Shown: positions 43,725 through 53,807, counted from the stretch's first letter. The stretch is 64,000 bases of DNA from JBIICS01 sp044238735 (GCA_044238735.1 JBIICS010000002.1:1-64000); one strand, 5' to 3'. Notes: generated from the letters alone by a model not told the origin. Program-made: numbers and translations.

Positions 43725-46700
43725 ATGAATAAAAACTTACTTACAATTGCTCTTTTATTGGGGTTTAGTTTAAACAGTTTGTTCGCTCAGAAAGGTGCCG
43801 AAACTAGAACTATTTTAAAACTAAATAACCGTCCAATAAAATCTGCCCTTTTATCGGCAAAAAGACCAACAACGGGTAGTAACGCTGCGCGTTCAACAAC
43901 ATGTGGACAAGACACTATTAAATATCCTTTATTTAAGGAATTATTGGTAGGTCCAGGTAACACAGATAGCTTAACAATTGATTATTTAGCGAGTAGTGCG
44001 AATAGAACTACTTCAACAGCCTACTACAATTCGGGTACATTAAATGTTAAAGGTATTTCTTTTTGGGGCTTAGGTTTACACAACTTAAATAGAACAATTT
44101 CTGCAAAGGTTGTTTTATATTCAGTAGACGCTACAAATAAGCCTACAACTGAGTTAGCAAGCGCCAATTTATCAGTAGGCAATTTAAATGCTTCTGCTGC
44201 GGTAGGTTATGAATATACTGCCCTATTTGCAAACCCAGTAAATGTTACTGGAAATTATGCTGTAGCAGTTAAATATAACGTTGTAACTTCCGGCGACTCC
44301 TTATGTATTTTTGTTAATGATGCTGGTGATCTTAGTGGTGCCGGTGGTACATCCGGTTATCCAGTTAATTATGGTGAAGGACTTTCCTACAGAAGATTTG
44401 GTAGTGGAGCTTGGAATCCAATGGTTGCATTTTATGGACAGGATGCAGAATATCTAATCCACCCAATTATAGATTATTCAATCGATGCAGTTTTAAATTT
44501 ACCCGCAAGTGTTTGTTCTAATCCGGGAACATTTGATGCAAATTACAATGGAACCGAAAGTGCAATTTTAAATTCTAGATTTTACAATCTTAATAATTTC
44601 TTTAATTATTGGGTTGGATTAGAGGATTCAACTTACGTAATAGATATTGATGGCGCTATAACTGCTAATGATACTGCTACTGGGTCATTAACAACCGGAG
44701 GTTCGTATGATGTTTCTTTAACAACCTCACTTTTAAATTATGGATTTAATACATGTTCTGAAACCCAAACCAAATCCATTACCGTTAATCAAGCTTCTTC
44801 TTGGTATGCTGATACTGATAATGATGGTTTCGGTGATGCTTCGGTTTCTCAGGACGCTTGTTCAAAACCTGCAGGGTATGTTGCAAATGCATTAGATTGT
44901 GATGATACGGATCCAAACATTAAAGCGCCAAATCGTTATTATGCTGATAATGATATAGATGGTTATGGTGATTTAAATAATTATACCGATGATTGTGGAT
45001 CTTCTGCACCTTCAGGTTATGTTTCAGATAGTACAGATTGTGACGATGCTGATCCGGCCAATGTTCCAACTTTAGTTTGGTTCATAGATAGAGACGGTGA
45101 TGGTTTCGGTAATGTAGATACTTTTTTACTTGGTTGCGTACCTCCAACTGGTTACGTTGCGGATAGTACAGATTGTGATGATTTTAATGCAAATGTGAAC
45201 CCAACTCTTGTATGGTACAGAGATCAAGATGGTGATGGTTTTGGTAACCCTAATAACTCAATTACCTCTTGTACCCAACCTACTGGCTATGTTTCTAACA
45301 ATTCAGATTGTAATGACAATAATAGTAGTACTACTGTAAATAATTTTTATGTAGACTCTGATGGTGACGGATTTGGTGATGCGAGCGCTGCCGCACTTCA
45401 AGGTTGTAATGCTCCAAATGGATTTGTAGCCAATAATTTAGATTGCGACGATTCCAACGACGAAATAAATCCAAACACAATTTGGTATGCTGATGCTGAT
45501 AATGATGGATATGGAGATGCAGCGGCTTCTGATACCGGTTGTACAACTTCTCTAACTAACGCAACATTAGACAATACTGATTGTGATGATGATAATGCTA
45601 ATGTATGGCAGACCGGTAACTTATATATCGATGCTGACGGTGATAACTATGGTAGCTTAAATACAGCATCAGTATGTTATGGTTTAACTGCTCCTGCAGG
45701 TTATTCATTTGATTCAACTGATTGTGATGACGCCGATATTACAGTTTATAGTTCTAAAATCTTATACGTAGATTCCGATAATGATGGATTTGGATCTTCA
45801 ACCACAGATACTGTTTGTACAGGTCTGGCAATACCTCAAGGTTATTCAATAAATAGCGGCGATTGTGATGACAATAATCCTAATTTAACAGGAACTATTT
45901 GGTATGCCGATAATGATGAAGATGGTTATGGCGACAATACAGATACCCTTATAGCTTGTCTTCCTCCGGTTGGTTACATCGCATCAGTTGCTTCTCTTGG
46001 AAATGATTGTGATGATAGTGATAGTACTACTTTCCAATCTTCATTATTATTTGTTGATGCAGATGGCGACGGATATACTGTTGGAAACGCTTCTCTAATT
46101 TGTTATGGCGATTCAATTCCTGCTGGATATGTTTCTGCTTCAAGTGGAACGGATTGCGACGATTCTAATGCTAATAATTATCAATCGTCTTCATTATTTG
46201 TTGATGCTGATGGCGATGGCTATACAGTTGGAGCAGCTTCTCCAGTATGCTATGGTGCAACTATACCTTCTGGCTACACTTTAACTTCAAGTGGTGCAGA
46301 TTGTGATGATAGTGACACTACATTGTATCAATCATCTTCATTATTTGTTGATGCCGACGGTGATGGTTACACAGTTGGTTCAGCTTCAACAATATGTTAC
46401 GGTGATAACATACCTTCTGGCTACTCTTTAACTTCAAGTGGTGCAGATTGTGATGATAGTGACACTACATTGTATCAATCATCTTCATTATTTGTTGATG
46501 CCGACGGTGATGGTTACACAGTTGGTTCAGCTTCAACAATATGTTACGGTGATAACATACCTTCTGGGTACGTTTCTTCTTCAAGTGGTTCGGATTGCGA
46601 TGATAATAATGCTGCTGTAAATGCTGCAGAGGTAGATGCAACTTTCGGAATTAACAATTCTCAGGACCCAACAGTTGTATTTACAGCAACATCTACCAGT

Positions 46701-47129
46701 CAAACTTCATATTCTTGGTATGTTAATGATGTACTTTCAGGTAATGATACTACCTTAACCAAAACATTTACTCAAGATGGTTCTTATACAATTAAATTGG
46801 TTGTGGAAGGAACTTGCGGAGCAATAGACACTACTACTCAAACAGTTAATATTATTAACACCTCTTTGGTTAATGCTTCAAACGTAATTGCAGTAAGTGT
46901 TTCACCTAATCCTGCTAATTCAGTTGTTAACGTAACCGCTGCAGGTATTAAATCTGCTCAGATTTTAATAACAAACCTAAACGGACAAATCGTTAGCGAG
47001 TCTGTAGTTGATTTCTCTATTGAAAGAGTTGCTTCGGTTAATACTGCTGAGATTGCAAAAGGTGTTTATTTTGTTAAAGTTGTTTCAAATAAAGCAACTT
47101 CTGTTACCCGCTTAGTAATTAATCGCTAA
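43725..47129 (+). CDS. T9SS protein with 13 MopE-like metal-binding repeats
   Basis: 1134 residues. Signal peptide (about 1-21, NSLFAQ). Residues about 22-355 are an N-terminal domain with no recognised family. Residues about 360-965 contain thirteen tandem repeats of 44-49 residues with pattern WYADxDxDGYGD ... GYVxxxxDCDDxN, the putative metal-binding motif of MopE-like proteins; the Asp-rich loops look like Ca or Cu sites. A PKD-like domain (about 968-1040) and a T9SS type A sorting domain (about 1058-1134, VSVSPNPANSVVNVTA ... IAKGVYFVKV) follow. Secreted and surface attached; adhesion or metal capture possible. Strong terminator downstream. Confidence 0.88.
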   Translation: MNKNLLTIALLLGFSLNSLFAQKGAETRTILKLNNRPIKSALLSAKRPTTGSNAARSTTCGQDTIKYPLFKELLVGPGNTDSLTIDYLASSANRTTSTAYYNSGTLNVKGISFWGLGLHNLNRTISAKVVLYSVDATNKPTTELASANLSVGNLNASAAVGYEYTALFANPVNVTGNYAVAVKYNVVTSGDSLCIFVNDAGDLSGAGGTSGYPVNYGEGLSYRRFGSGAWNPMVAFYGQDAEYLIHPIIDYSIDAVLNLPASVCSNPGTFDANYNGTESAILNSRFYNLNNFFNYWVGLEDSTYVIDIDGAITANDTATGSLTTGGSYDVSLTTSLLNYGFNTCSETQTKSITVNQASSWYADTDNDGFGDASVSQDACSKPAGYVANALDCDDTDPNIKAPNRYYADNDIDGYGDLNNYTDDCGSSAPSGYVSDSTDCDDADPANVPTLVWFIDRDGDGFGNVDTFLLGCVPPTGYVADSTDCDDFNANVNPTLVWYRDQDGDGFGNPNNSITSCTQPTGYVSNNSDCNDNNSSTTVNNFYVDSDGDGFGDASAAALQGCNAPNGFVANNLDCDDSNDEINPNTIWYADADNDGYGDAAASDTGCTTSLTNATLDNTDCDDDNANVWQTGNLYIDADGDNYGSLNTASVCYGLTAPAGYSFDSTDCDDADITVYSSKILYVDSDNDGFGSSTTDTVCTGLAIPQGYSINSGDCDDNNPNLTGTIWYADNDEDGYGDNTDTLIACLPPVGYIASVASLGNDCDDSDSTTFQSSLLFVDADGDGYTVGNASLICYGDSIPAGYVSASSGTDCDDSNANNYQSSSLFVDADGDGYTVGAASPVCYGATIPSGYTLTSSGADCDDSDTTLYQSSSLFVDADGDGYTVGSASTICYGDNIPSGYSLTSSGADCDDSDTTLYQSSSLFVDADGDGYTVGSASTICYGDNIPSGYVSSSSGSDCDDNNAAVNAAEVDATFGINNSQDPTVVFTATSTSQTSYSWYVNDVLSGNDTTLTKTFTQDGSYTIKLVVEGTCGAIDTTTQTVNIINTSLVNASNVIAVSVSPNPANSVVNVTAAGIKSAQILITNLNGQIVSESVVDFSIERVASVNTAEIAKGVYFVKVVSNKATSVTRLVINR
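46279..46567 (+). repeat. identical 147-bp tandem duplication in the MopE-repeat gene
   Basis: Bases 46279-46420 are identical to 46426-46567 (142 bases, period 147 bases = 49 residues). Neighbouring units on the left are similar but diverged. It marks a recent in-frame duplication of one repeat. Confidence 0.9.
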
Positions 47130-47150
47130 TAGGGGAATACTAAAAGTTAA

Positions 47151-47181
47151 AAAAAGGGTGGCCTATTGGCCACCCTTTTTT
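47151..47181 (+). terminator. rho-independent terminator after the MopE-repeat gene
   Basis: Perfect 13-bp stem AAAAAGGGTGGCC/GGCCACCCTTTTT with 4-base loop and six T, 21 bases after the stop codon. Confidence 0.94.
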
Positions 47182-47228
47182 GTTTTAATAAAAAGCTTAT
47201 TTTTACCAGCTTTTAATTTATAGATAAA

Positions 47229-49607
47229 ATGAGGTTTGTATTAATTTTAGTTGTGCTTATAGTTTATTCTCTTAACCTTTTTGCCCAAGGAACAGGTGAT
47301 GTAAGGGGATTTGTTTATGAGGAGAAATCTGGCGAACCTTCCATTTTTACCCCAGTTTATTTAAAAGGAACAAGCTTTGGTGCGCAAACCGATGTAAACG
47401 GATACTTTGCAATTACTAAAGTCCCTGCCGGAAAATACACCTTAATATGCTCCACCCTAGGATTTGATACCATTAAGGTAGAGTTGGATTTAAAGGCAGG
47501 CCAATTAATTGACCAGAAATTACAACTGAAACAATCTTCCGTAGAGTTAAAAGCCGTAGACATTAGTGCCGAAAAGCAGGATAAACAAAGTAAGATCGGA
47601 ATGTCGGTAACTAAAATTACCCCAAAAGAAATGCGTCAGGTCCCAAGTGTTGGCGGTGAGCCCGATTTAGCTCAATATTTACAGGTTTTGCCAGGGGTTG
47701 TTTTTACCGGCGATCAGGGCGGGCAGTTATACATACGCGGCGGTACTCCTATTCAAAACAAAGTTTTGCTGGATGGGATGATAGTTTATAATCCCTTTCA
47801 TTCAATTGGTTTTTATTCGGTATTTGATGCTGATTTAATTCGCAACGCCGATATCTATACGGGTGGATTTAATGCGCAATATGGGGGAAGAATTTCCTCT
47901 ATTATGGATATTACCACACGAGATGGAAATAAAAAGAGAACAAAAGGTAAAATAGGAGCAAATACTTTTGGAGCTAAATTAAACTTAGAAGGCCCCCTTA
48001 AAAAAGCTAAAGACGAAAATGGCTCAACCATCAGCTATGTTGTCTCCGGAAAAAAATCCTATATGGATTTAACCTCAAAGAGCTTGTATCCTTTTCTAGA
48101 TCAATTAGACTCTTCTTTTGCCGATTCTATTGGTTTGCCTTTTAAATTTACCGACATATTCGCAAAAGTTTCCTTTAATGCGGCTAATGGAAGTAAGTTT
48201 AATGTTTTTGGTTTTAATTTTAACGACGCGGTTAAGTATCAAGGAATCTCTGATATTAATTGGAATAGCAGTGGTGGTGGTACCAGTTTCTTGTTTTTGC
48301 CGGGTGGCTCGCCTATCCTCATTAAAGGGAATTTGGCCTATACAAAATATAAAATTAATTTTCTTGAAAAAGGCGTTCCACCTCGCAGCAGTTTAATTGA
48401 TGGTTTTAATATGGGTGTTGACTTCTCTTATTTTATAAAAAAGAATGAACTTCAATACGGTATGGAGATTTTAGGCTTTAAAACCAATTATGAGTTTACA
48501 AATGCTGTTAATTTAAATATTGTTCAGGAAGAAAATACTTCTGAATTTGCAGGGTACATGCGTTATAAAATTACCGCCGGTAAACTATTGCTAGAGCCTG
48601 GTTTCAGAGCGCATTACTATGCTTCTTTGGGCGCATTTTCACCCGAACCTCGCCTGGGATTAAAATACAATATCACCGATAAAATAAGATTAAAAGCTTC
48701 GGGCGGAATGTATGCTCAAAATTTAATTAGTGGTGGTAGTGATCGCGATGTGGTGAATTTATTTTATGGTTTCTTGTCAGGGCCCGAATTAAGCCGATTG
48801 CCTGAACATAAATACGGAATTAATAAAGATTCTATTAATTATGTTAACTTTGGAAACAGAGATTCAATAAAAATGACAAGTGCACTTCAAAAGGCCGTGC
48901 ACTATATTGTAGGGTTTGAGTTTGATCTTACAAAACATCTGGATTTAAATGTTGAGGGGTATCTTAAAAATTTTACCCAACTGGCTAATGTTAATCGTAA
49001 TAAATTATTTAACGATGTAGCCGAAAACGAAGATAAACCTGATTATCAGAAAAAGGATTATATTGTTGAAACCGGATATGCTCAAGGTATTGACATCTTA
49101 TTTAAGTATGAGTATAAGCGTCTTTATGTATGGACGGGTTACTCGTTAAGTATTACACAACGTTTTGATGGTTTCCAATTGTACTACCCAATATGGGATA
49201 GAAGGCATAATGTAAACTTTGTAACTTCATATAAATTTGGTAAAAATAACGATTGGGAAATTGATATTCGCTGGAATATGGGTAGTGGATTTCCATTTAC
49301 AAAAACACAAGGGTTCTACGAAAACTTATCTTTTGATAACGCTCTGCAAACAAATTATCTTACCCAAAACGGTACTTTAGGAGTTCAGTACGACCAGCTT
49401 GGTACGGGTCGTTTACCCTATTATCATCGAATGGATTTTACATTAAAAAAGGAGTTTGTGATTTCCGAAAATTCAATACTTGATATTAATTTAAGTGTTA
49501 CTAATGCATATAATCGACCTAATATATTTTACTTTGATAGGGTTAGATTTAAGCGTGTAAACCAATTGCCATTTTTACCAACATTAGGGATAAACTGGAC
49601 TTTCTAA
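47229..49607 (+). CDS. TonB-dependent receptor with carboxypeptidase-like N-terminal domain
   Basis: 792 residues. Signal peptide (about 1-20, SLNLFAQ), a carboxypeptidase-regulatory-like beta-sandwich (about 22-105, VRGFVYEEKSGEPSIFTPVYL), a plug domain (about 120-230, with QVLPGVVFTGDQGGQLYIRGGTP and DGMIVYNPFHSIGFYSVFD), and a 22-strand barrel ending in GINWTF. It imports a ligand across the outer membrane with TonB energy; the ligand is unknown. No SusD partner adjoins, so it is not a classical SusCD pair. The HutD/Ves gene follows after 17 bases. Confidence 0.9.
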   Translation: MRFVLILVVLIVYSLNLFAQGTGDVRGFVYEEKSGEPSIFTPVYLKGTSFGAQTDVNGYFAITKVPAGKYTLICSTLGFDTIKVELDLKAGQLIDQKLQLKQSSVELKAVDISAEKQDKQSKIGMSVTKITPKEMRQVPSVGGEPDLAQYLQVLPGVVFTGDQGGQLYIRGGTPIQNKVLLDGMIVYNPFHSIGFYSVFDADLIRNADIYTGGFNAQYGGRISSIMDITTRDGNKKRTKGKIGANTFGAKLNLEGPLKKAKDENGSTISYVVSGKKSYMDLTSKSLYPFLDQLDSSFADSIGLPFKFTDIFAKVSFNAANGSKFNVFGFNFNDAVKYQGISDINWNSSGGGTSFLFLPGGSPILIKGNLAYTKYKINFLEKGVPPRSSLIDGFNMGVDFSYFIKKNELQYGMEILGFKTNYEFTNAVNLNIVQEENTSEFAGYMRYKITAGKLLLEPGFRAHYYASLGAFSPEPRLGLKYNITDKIRLKASGGMYAQNLISGGSDRDVVNLFYGFLSGPELSRLPEHKYGINKDSINYVNFGNRDSIKMTSALQKAVHYIVGFEFDLTKHLDLNVEGYLKNFTQLANVNRNKLFNDVAENEDKPDYQKKDYIVETGYAQGIDILFKYEYKRLYVWTGYSLSITQRFDGFQLYYPIWDRRHNVNFVTSYKFGKNNDWEIDIRWNMGSGFPFTKTQGFYENLSFDNALQTNYLTQNGTLGVQYDQLGTGRLPYYHRMDFTLKKEFVISENSILDINLSVTNAYNRPNIFYFDRVRFKRVNQLPFLPTLGINWTF

Positions 49608-49624
49608 AAATTTTCCGGTAAATT

Positions 49625-50170
49625 ATGCTTAAGATTATTAAGCCTGAGGAATATTTAACCACCCAATGGTCCGGTGGAACTACTACTCAATTTTATATTT
49701 ATCCTGAAAACTCAACCTATACCTCGCGTAATTTCGATTTAAGAATAAGTAGCGCTGTTATTAATCAGTCTCCCTCCAATTTCACTTCATTAAAAGGCTT
49801 TTCCCGTGTTTTAATTTCGTTAAACCATGAGATCTCAATCTCTCATGAAGGACAAAACTCAGTAACATTAAAACCTTTACAAATCTATACTTTCTCAGGG
49901 GATAGTGAAACACAGAGCAAAGGTTTAGCAACAGACTTTAATATAATATACTCATCTAAAGTTAAAGTTGAAACTACTGTAATAATGGAACAGGTATCGG
50001 AGTTAATATTGAGACCGGGTACTAATGAAATTTATTTTGTGTATTTGATAGACGGTAACTTGATGAATAATAAGTTTAAAGCGGGTTATTTATTGTATAC
50101 CAACGAGGCATTAGGCTTGCTTATAAACGCAGAAAATAAATTAATAATTGTGAAAGCTAAATTTGCTTAA
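49625..50170 (+). CDS. HutD/Ves family protein
   Basis: Cupin-fold protein of 181 residues. Diagnostic stretches: TTQWSGGTTTQFYIYPENS near the N-terminus, FDLRISSAVINQSPSNFTSLKGFSRVLI, and TDFNIIYS. The family includes HutD of histidine degradation and Ves of E. coli; biochemical function is poorly known. No hut genes are near. Follows the TonB receptor by 17 bases, and its 3' end overlaps the convergent DUF2779 gene by 14 bases. Confidence 0.82.
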   Translation: MLKIIKPEEYLTTQWSGGTTTQFYIYPENSTYTSRNFDLRISSAVINQSPSNFTSLKGFSRVLISLNHEISISHEGQNSVTLKPLQIYTFSGDSETQSKGLATDFNIIYSSKVKVETTVIMEQVSELILRPGTNEIYFVYLIDGNLMNNKFKAGYLLYTNEALGLLINAENKLIIVKAKFA

Positions 50171-51626
50171 AGAAAGAATAGAGCATAATTAACGCCCTTA
50201 CGTCTGCAAGCGAGTATTCCTTTAAATCTTCCATTATACGGGCTCTTTCAAACAAATCCGACTCATAAGGAAGTTTTTCATATGCATGCATAGCAATTAT
50301 TCCGTTTTTAATATTCAAATTTGAAAACAGATCCGAATTAAGCACATGTTTACATACCGATTTAAGGGAGTAGCCACCTTTAAATTCCGGATGATAATAC
50401 CACTTTTCTGAAAATGGTTTTGCAATATCTTTCATTCTAAGCATAATACCATCTAGTTCTTCTTTGTATTTTGGAAAATCGCTAATCAGTTTCTTGATTA
50501 TATTTTTTTCCGAAACAATATCATAAACCAATAGATCCCCTTCTTTTGGAATCGCTTTAAGAAATGCCAGAATAAAATTTTCTCTCGGATCATCATTCGT
50601 TTCATGGATCCATACATACTCATTTGTTAATTTAGTATCATATAAAGTAATGCTGGAGAAGATTCCGGGTAATAAATGAAAGGGGTGAGTGCCCTTGTAT
50701 TTGGGAACCGCAGGCATAGCAGATTCTATATCAAAAAATGTAAGCGGAAACCGCAAATCGTTTATAAATTGCTTAATTTTTTCAATTTCAATAAACGCTT
50801 TATTTGTTTGTCTGGATTCAATCTGAATTTTTAGATGATCCTTTAAAGTTGAAACATCTTCTATTTCACTAATCCGATTAATTCCATTTAATTGCATGGT
50901 GTGGAGGAAATCAGAATCAATTCCGTTTAAATAGAGTATAGAGTCTTCGGGTACCGTTTTCCAGCAAGTTCCTTTAAAATCGCATGAATATGGACTATTG
51001 CAATGAGGTCCAATTTCAATTTTAGGTATTTGGGTTTGTTGCAACAGTTTAATTAATTCCCCTATTTTTTCTTTAATACCCTCTTCTTGATCTTTGCAAT
51101 AATCGGTACAATCAGTTATTGTAAATAGTTTAGTGAGGTTTAGTGTGTCCTCCAGAATATAATTGGCATTAATATTAATTAAATAGGCTTTATTGATGTA
51201 TAGGCCAGAGGCTTTAGCTACCGAAAATTGAATAGCAATATCCTGATAATATGTTTTACTTAATTTTAAGGAACTTTTTACTTCGTATAAATCATATCCA
51301 TTTCCATTCTTTACCAATATATCGCAATAAACCAAAGTATTTAAGCCCACTAATCCTGCCTCATAAATAATTGCTTGTCCACTCCCAATTAATGCAGTTG
51401 TTTTTTGTAAAGCCTGTTTATAAAACTTAGGGCTTGCCGGAGTAACATCAATTCCCCCCGGAAATAATTGCTGGGCGAGCTTGCCAATTTCATGACCGCG
51501 GTTAAAAATGGCTTGTTGTTCGGGGCTTACGGGGTCCTTTAAAGTATAGTAATGCTTATATAAGTACAATGCTTTAGGGCATTGCAGACCTTTTAGATAG
51601 CTTGATTTGGATAAGATATAACTCAA
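50157..51626 (-). CDS. DUF2779 protein: Cas4-like nuclease domain plus DnaQ-like domain
   Basis: 489 residues. Residues about 1-220 look like a Cas4/RecB-type PD-(D/E)XK nuclease: Asp in LVYCDIL, the E-x-K of YEVKSS, and four Cys for an iron-sulphur cluster (one in GLQCPKALYL, three in HCNSPYSCDFKGTCW). Residues about 290-489 look like a DnaQ-type 3'-5' exonuclease, with DIE in TFFDIESAMP and a late Asp in SLADVRALIMLY. Family function unproven; nucleic acid cleavage is inferred. Start is TTG at 51626, as in several other genes here. Overlaps HutD/Ves at the 3' end. No CRISPR or defence genes are adjacent. Confidence 0.78.
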   Translation of the reverse strand: MSYILSKSSYLKGLQCPKALYLYKHYYTLKDPVSPEQQAIFNRGHEIGKLAQQLFPGGIDVTPASPKFYKQALQKTTALIGSGQAIIYEAGLVGLNTLVYCDILVKNGNGYDLYEVKSSLKLSKTYYQDIAIQFSVAKASGLYINKAYLININANYILEDTLNLTKLFTITDCTDYCKDQEEGIKEKIGELIKLLQQTQIPKIEIGPHCNSPYSCDFKGTCWKTVPEDSILYLNGIDSDFLHTMQLNGINRISEIEDVSTLKDHLKIQIESRQTNKAFIEIEKIKQFINDLRFPLTFFDIESAMPAVPKYKGTHPFHLLPGIFSSITLYDTKLTNEYVWIHETNDDPRENFILAFLKAIPKEGDLLVYDIVSEKNIIKKLISDFPKYKEELDGIMLRMKDIAKPFSEKWYYHPEFKGGYSLKSVCKHVLNSDLFSNLNIKNGIIAMHAYEKLPYESDLFERARIMEDLKEYSLADVRALIMLYSFFKQI

Positions 51627-51699
51627 TTAATGTTTATTAAGTATGCTTAAAGATAGTTAAACCGAATTTAAATTTTAATTTTACCAAACAATATTTATT

Positions 51700-52665
51700 A
51701 TGATTATAGTAACCGGTGCGGCAGGATTTATTGCCAGTTATTTTGTTGGAAAGTTAAACCAGGAGGGGTTTAATGATTTAGTGCTAGTAGATGATTTTTC
51801 AAGTAAAGAAAAAGAGAAAAATTACATCAATAAAAATTTTTCGAAACTTGTAAACCGAGATCATCTCTCTTCTTTCATTAAGGAAAATCATGAACTTATC
51901 CAGTTTGTTTTTCATTTAGGTGCTCGTACCGATACAACTGAATTTAATAGAGAAATACTCTGGAAACTAAATACCGATTACTCTAAAGAAATTTGGAAAG
52001 TTTGTGTTGAGTTTGGTTTACCTTTGGTTTATGCCTCTTCGGCAGCTACATATGGATTAGGAGAGCAAGGTTATGTAGATGATCATCTAACTCCATTTAG
52101 TTTAAAGCCATTAAATCCCTATGGCGAGTCTAAAAATGATTTTGACAAGTGGGCTCTTGAACAAGAAAAAAAGCCCTATTTCTGGGCGGGTCTAAAATTC
52201 TTTAATGTATATGGGCCAAACGAATATCATAAAGGGAGGATGGCCAGTGTTATTATGCATGCATATAATCAAATTATGCAAAACGGACAAGTTAAATTAT
52301 TCAGGTCTCATAACCCTGAATATTCAGACGGTGGCCAGTTACGCGATTTTATTTATGTTAAGGATGTTGCAGAAATAATGTTCTTTTTAATGCATCATAG
52401 AAAGGACAGCGGTTTGTACAACGTAGGTACAGGAAAGGCAGAAACATTCTTAACGCTTGCTAACTCAACCTTTAAGGCTTTAAACCTCCAACCTAAAATA
52501 GAATTTATAGATACTCCGATAGACATTAGAGATAAATATCAGTATTTCACTGAGGCAAACATGAGTAAATTATCATCTATAGGCTTTAAGCACAAATTTT
52601 ATAATTTAAGTAGTGGTGTTGATGATTACGTTAAGAATTATTTGATCGATGGAAATTATCACTAG
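51700..52665 (+). CDS. rfaD: ADP-L-glycero-D-manno-heptose 6-epimerase
   Basis: Converts ADP-D-glycero- to ADP-L-glycero-manno-heptose for the lipopolysaccharide inner core. 321 residues, a short-chain dehydrogenase fold: nucleotide-binding IIVTGAAGFIASYF, catalytic Ser/Tyr/Lys from VYASSAATYG and NPYGESK, and the heptose-epimerase wording FHLGARTDTTE, KFFNVYGPNEYHKGRMASV and QLRDFIYVKDVAE. Also known as hldD. The next gene, gtrA-like, overlaps it by 17 bases, which points to a shared envelope-glycan transcript. Confidence 0.92.
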   Translation: MIIVTGAAGFIASYFVGKLNQEGFNDLVLVDDFSSKEKEKNYINKNFSKLVNRDHLSSFIKENHELIQFVFHLGARTDTTEFNREILWKLNTDYSKEIWKVCVEFGLPLVYASSAATYGLGEQGYVDDHLTPFSLKPLNPYGESKNDFDKWALEQEKKPYFWAGLKFFNVYGPNEYHKGRMASVIMHAYNQIMQNGQVKLFRSHNPEYSDGGQLRDFIYVKDVAEIMFFLMHHRKDSGLYNVGTGKAETFLTLANSTFKALNLQPKIEFIDTPIDIRDKYQYFTEANMSKLSSIGFKHKFYNLSSGVDDYVKNYLIDGNYH

Positions 52666-53125
52666 AATTATCCCTCTATTGCCAATCCCCCTTCAAAGGC
52701 TTGTAAAATCTAAAGCTTTCGGATATCTAATTGCCGCCGGAACCGCAACGGTTGTAGATGTTTTAGTCTACTATATTGTTCTGAATAAGGTACTTCATAA
52801 ACATGATTTGGTCATCAAATCAGTTGTTTTGGGAGCTCCGGGAGTTTCATTGGCAAGCAGTTATGCATGTGGCTTATTTACAAATTTTACCATTACTAAA
52901 TTATTTGTTTTTACCGACTCAGATTTGAGAACACGATATCAGTTTATTAGATTTGCCACCGTTGCAATTGCGGTATTATTTGCTAATTACGGATTTATGA
53001 AATTTTTAATTGATGCCATAGGGATTTATCCAACAGTATCTAGAGCAATTTCCGCCCTTTCAATAGGAGTGTTAAGTTTTATGATACACCGGGTATTTTC
53101 TTTTCAAATTCGAGACGATGAATAA
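52649..53125 (+). CDS. GtrA-like inner-membrane protein
   Basis: 158 residues with four hydrophobic segments. Family marks: FGYLIAAGTATVVDVLVYYIVL at TM1, SYACGLFTNFTITKLFVFTDSD between TM2 and TM3, and RFATVAIAVLFANYGFMK. GtrA-like proteins are thought to flip or help transfer lipid-linked sugars across the inner membrane. Its reading frame overlaps rfaD by 17 bases and the next gene by 8 bases, so all three are coupled. Confidence 0.85.
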   Translation: MEIITRIIPLLPIPLQRLVKSKAFGYLIAAGTATVVDVLVYYIVLNKVLHKHDLVIKSVVLGAPGVSLASSYACGLFTNFTITKLFVFTDSDLRTRYQFIRFATVAIAVLFANYGFMKFLIDAIGIYPTVSRAISALSIGVLSFMIHRVFSFQIRDDE

Positions 53126-53789
53126 AATATATAAATCTTTATTAATCCTTTTCGTTTTTTTATCCAGTCTCAAAGTTTCAGCCAGCCATGAACTACTAAG
53201 TGCTAAGTCTGATTCTGTTAAAAGTTACCCCAGGCACATCCTATCATTAAATGTTTTGCACCTGGCCTTTCAAAATTTCGACTGGGAATATCATTATCTT
53301 TCTTCAAAAACAGGATTAGGTTTTTATTTTAAAAATTCAGTAGCATTTAATGATAATAAGCCCGAGGCATTTACACGCCAACGTTTTCGATTGGCACTGG
53401 GAATACCTTATACTTTTTCTCGAAGAGAAAAATACAGGTTATATTTAAACCCTTGTATAGAGATGGTTAACTTCTTTTATAATTCCCAAAAATTAGATTC
53501 CGTTCCTTATATGGCTAATTATACGGGTATTGGGCCTGTTTTTCAATATTCTGTAATAAAAAAGGACATCACTAAAACCGGGTATGGAGCCTGCTTTAAT
53601 TTTAACATGGGCGGAAATTATTTTTTAAACAATAAATTAGTTTTAGGGTCCTATTTTGGAATGGGCCTTCGTCTTAATTTTACCCCTGATATAGTGCCGG
53701 CATTAAGCCTGGATCCCCTTACTGTAAGCAATGAGGTTTTATCCTATTTTTATTTACGTATAGGTTTCCAAGTTGGTTTTGGCTTATAA
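53118..53789 (+). CDS. hypothetical secreted protein, probable outer-membrane barrel
   Basis: 223 residues with a signal peptide (about 1-22, LKVSAS). The mature part has alternating aromatic strands (FDWEYHYLSSKTGLGFYFKNS; GYGACFNFNMGGNYFL) and ends FYLRIGFQVGFGL, as small outer-membrane barrels do. No family recognised. Start overlaps gtrA-like by 8 bases. Confidence 0.65.
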   Translation: MNKIYKSLLILFVFLSSLKVSASHELLSAKSDSVKSYPRHILSLNVLHLAFQNFDWEYHYLSSKTGLGFYFKNSVAFNDNKPEAFTRQRFRLALGIPYTFSRREKYRLYLNPCIEMVNFFYNSQKLDSVPYMANYTGIGPVFQYSVIKKDITKTGYGACFNFNMGGNYFLNNKLVLGSYFGMGLRLNFTPDIVPALSLDPLTVSNEVLSYFYLRIGFQVGFGL

Positions 53790-53807
53790 TACAGCCGTGA
53801 TTATTTT

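Noticed and set aside
50157..51626. Cas4 of a CRISPR system
   Set aside because: The nuclease domain is Cas4-like, but the DnaQ-like C-terminal half and absence of repeats, cas1 or cas2 fit DUF2779 better.
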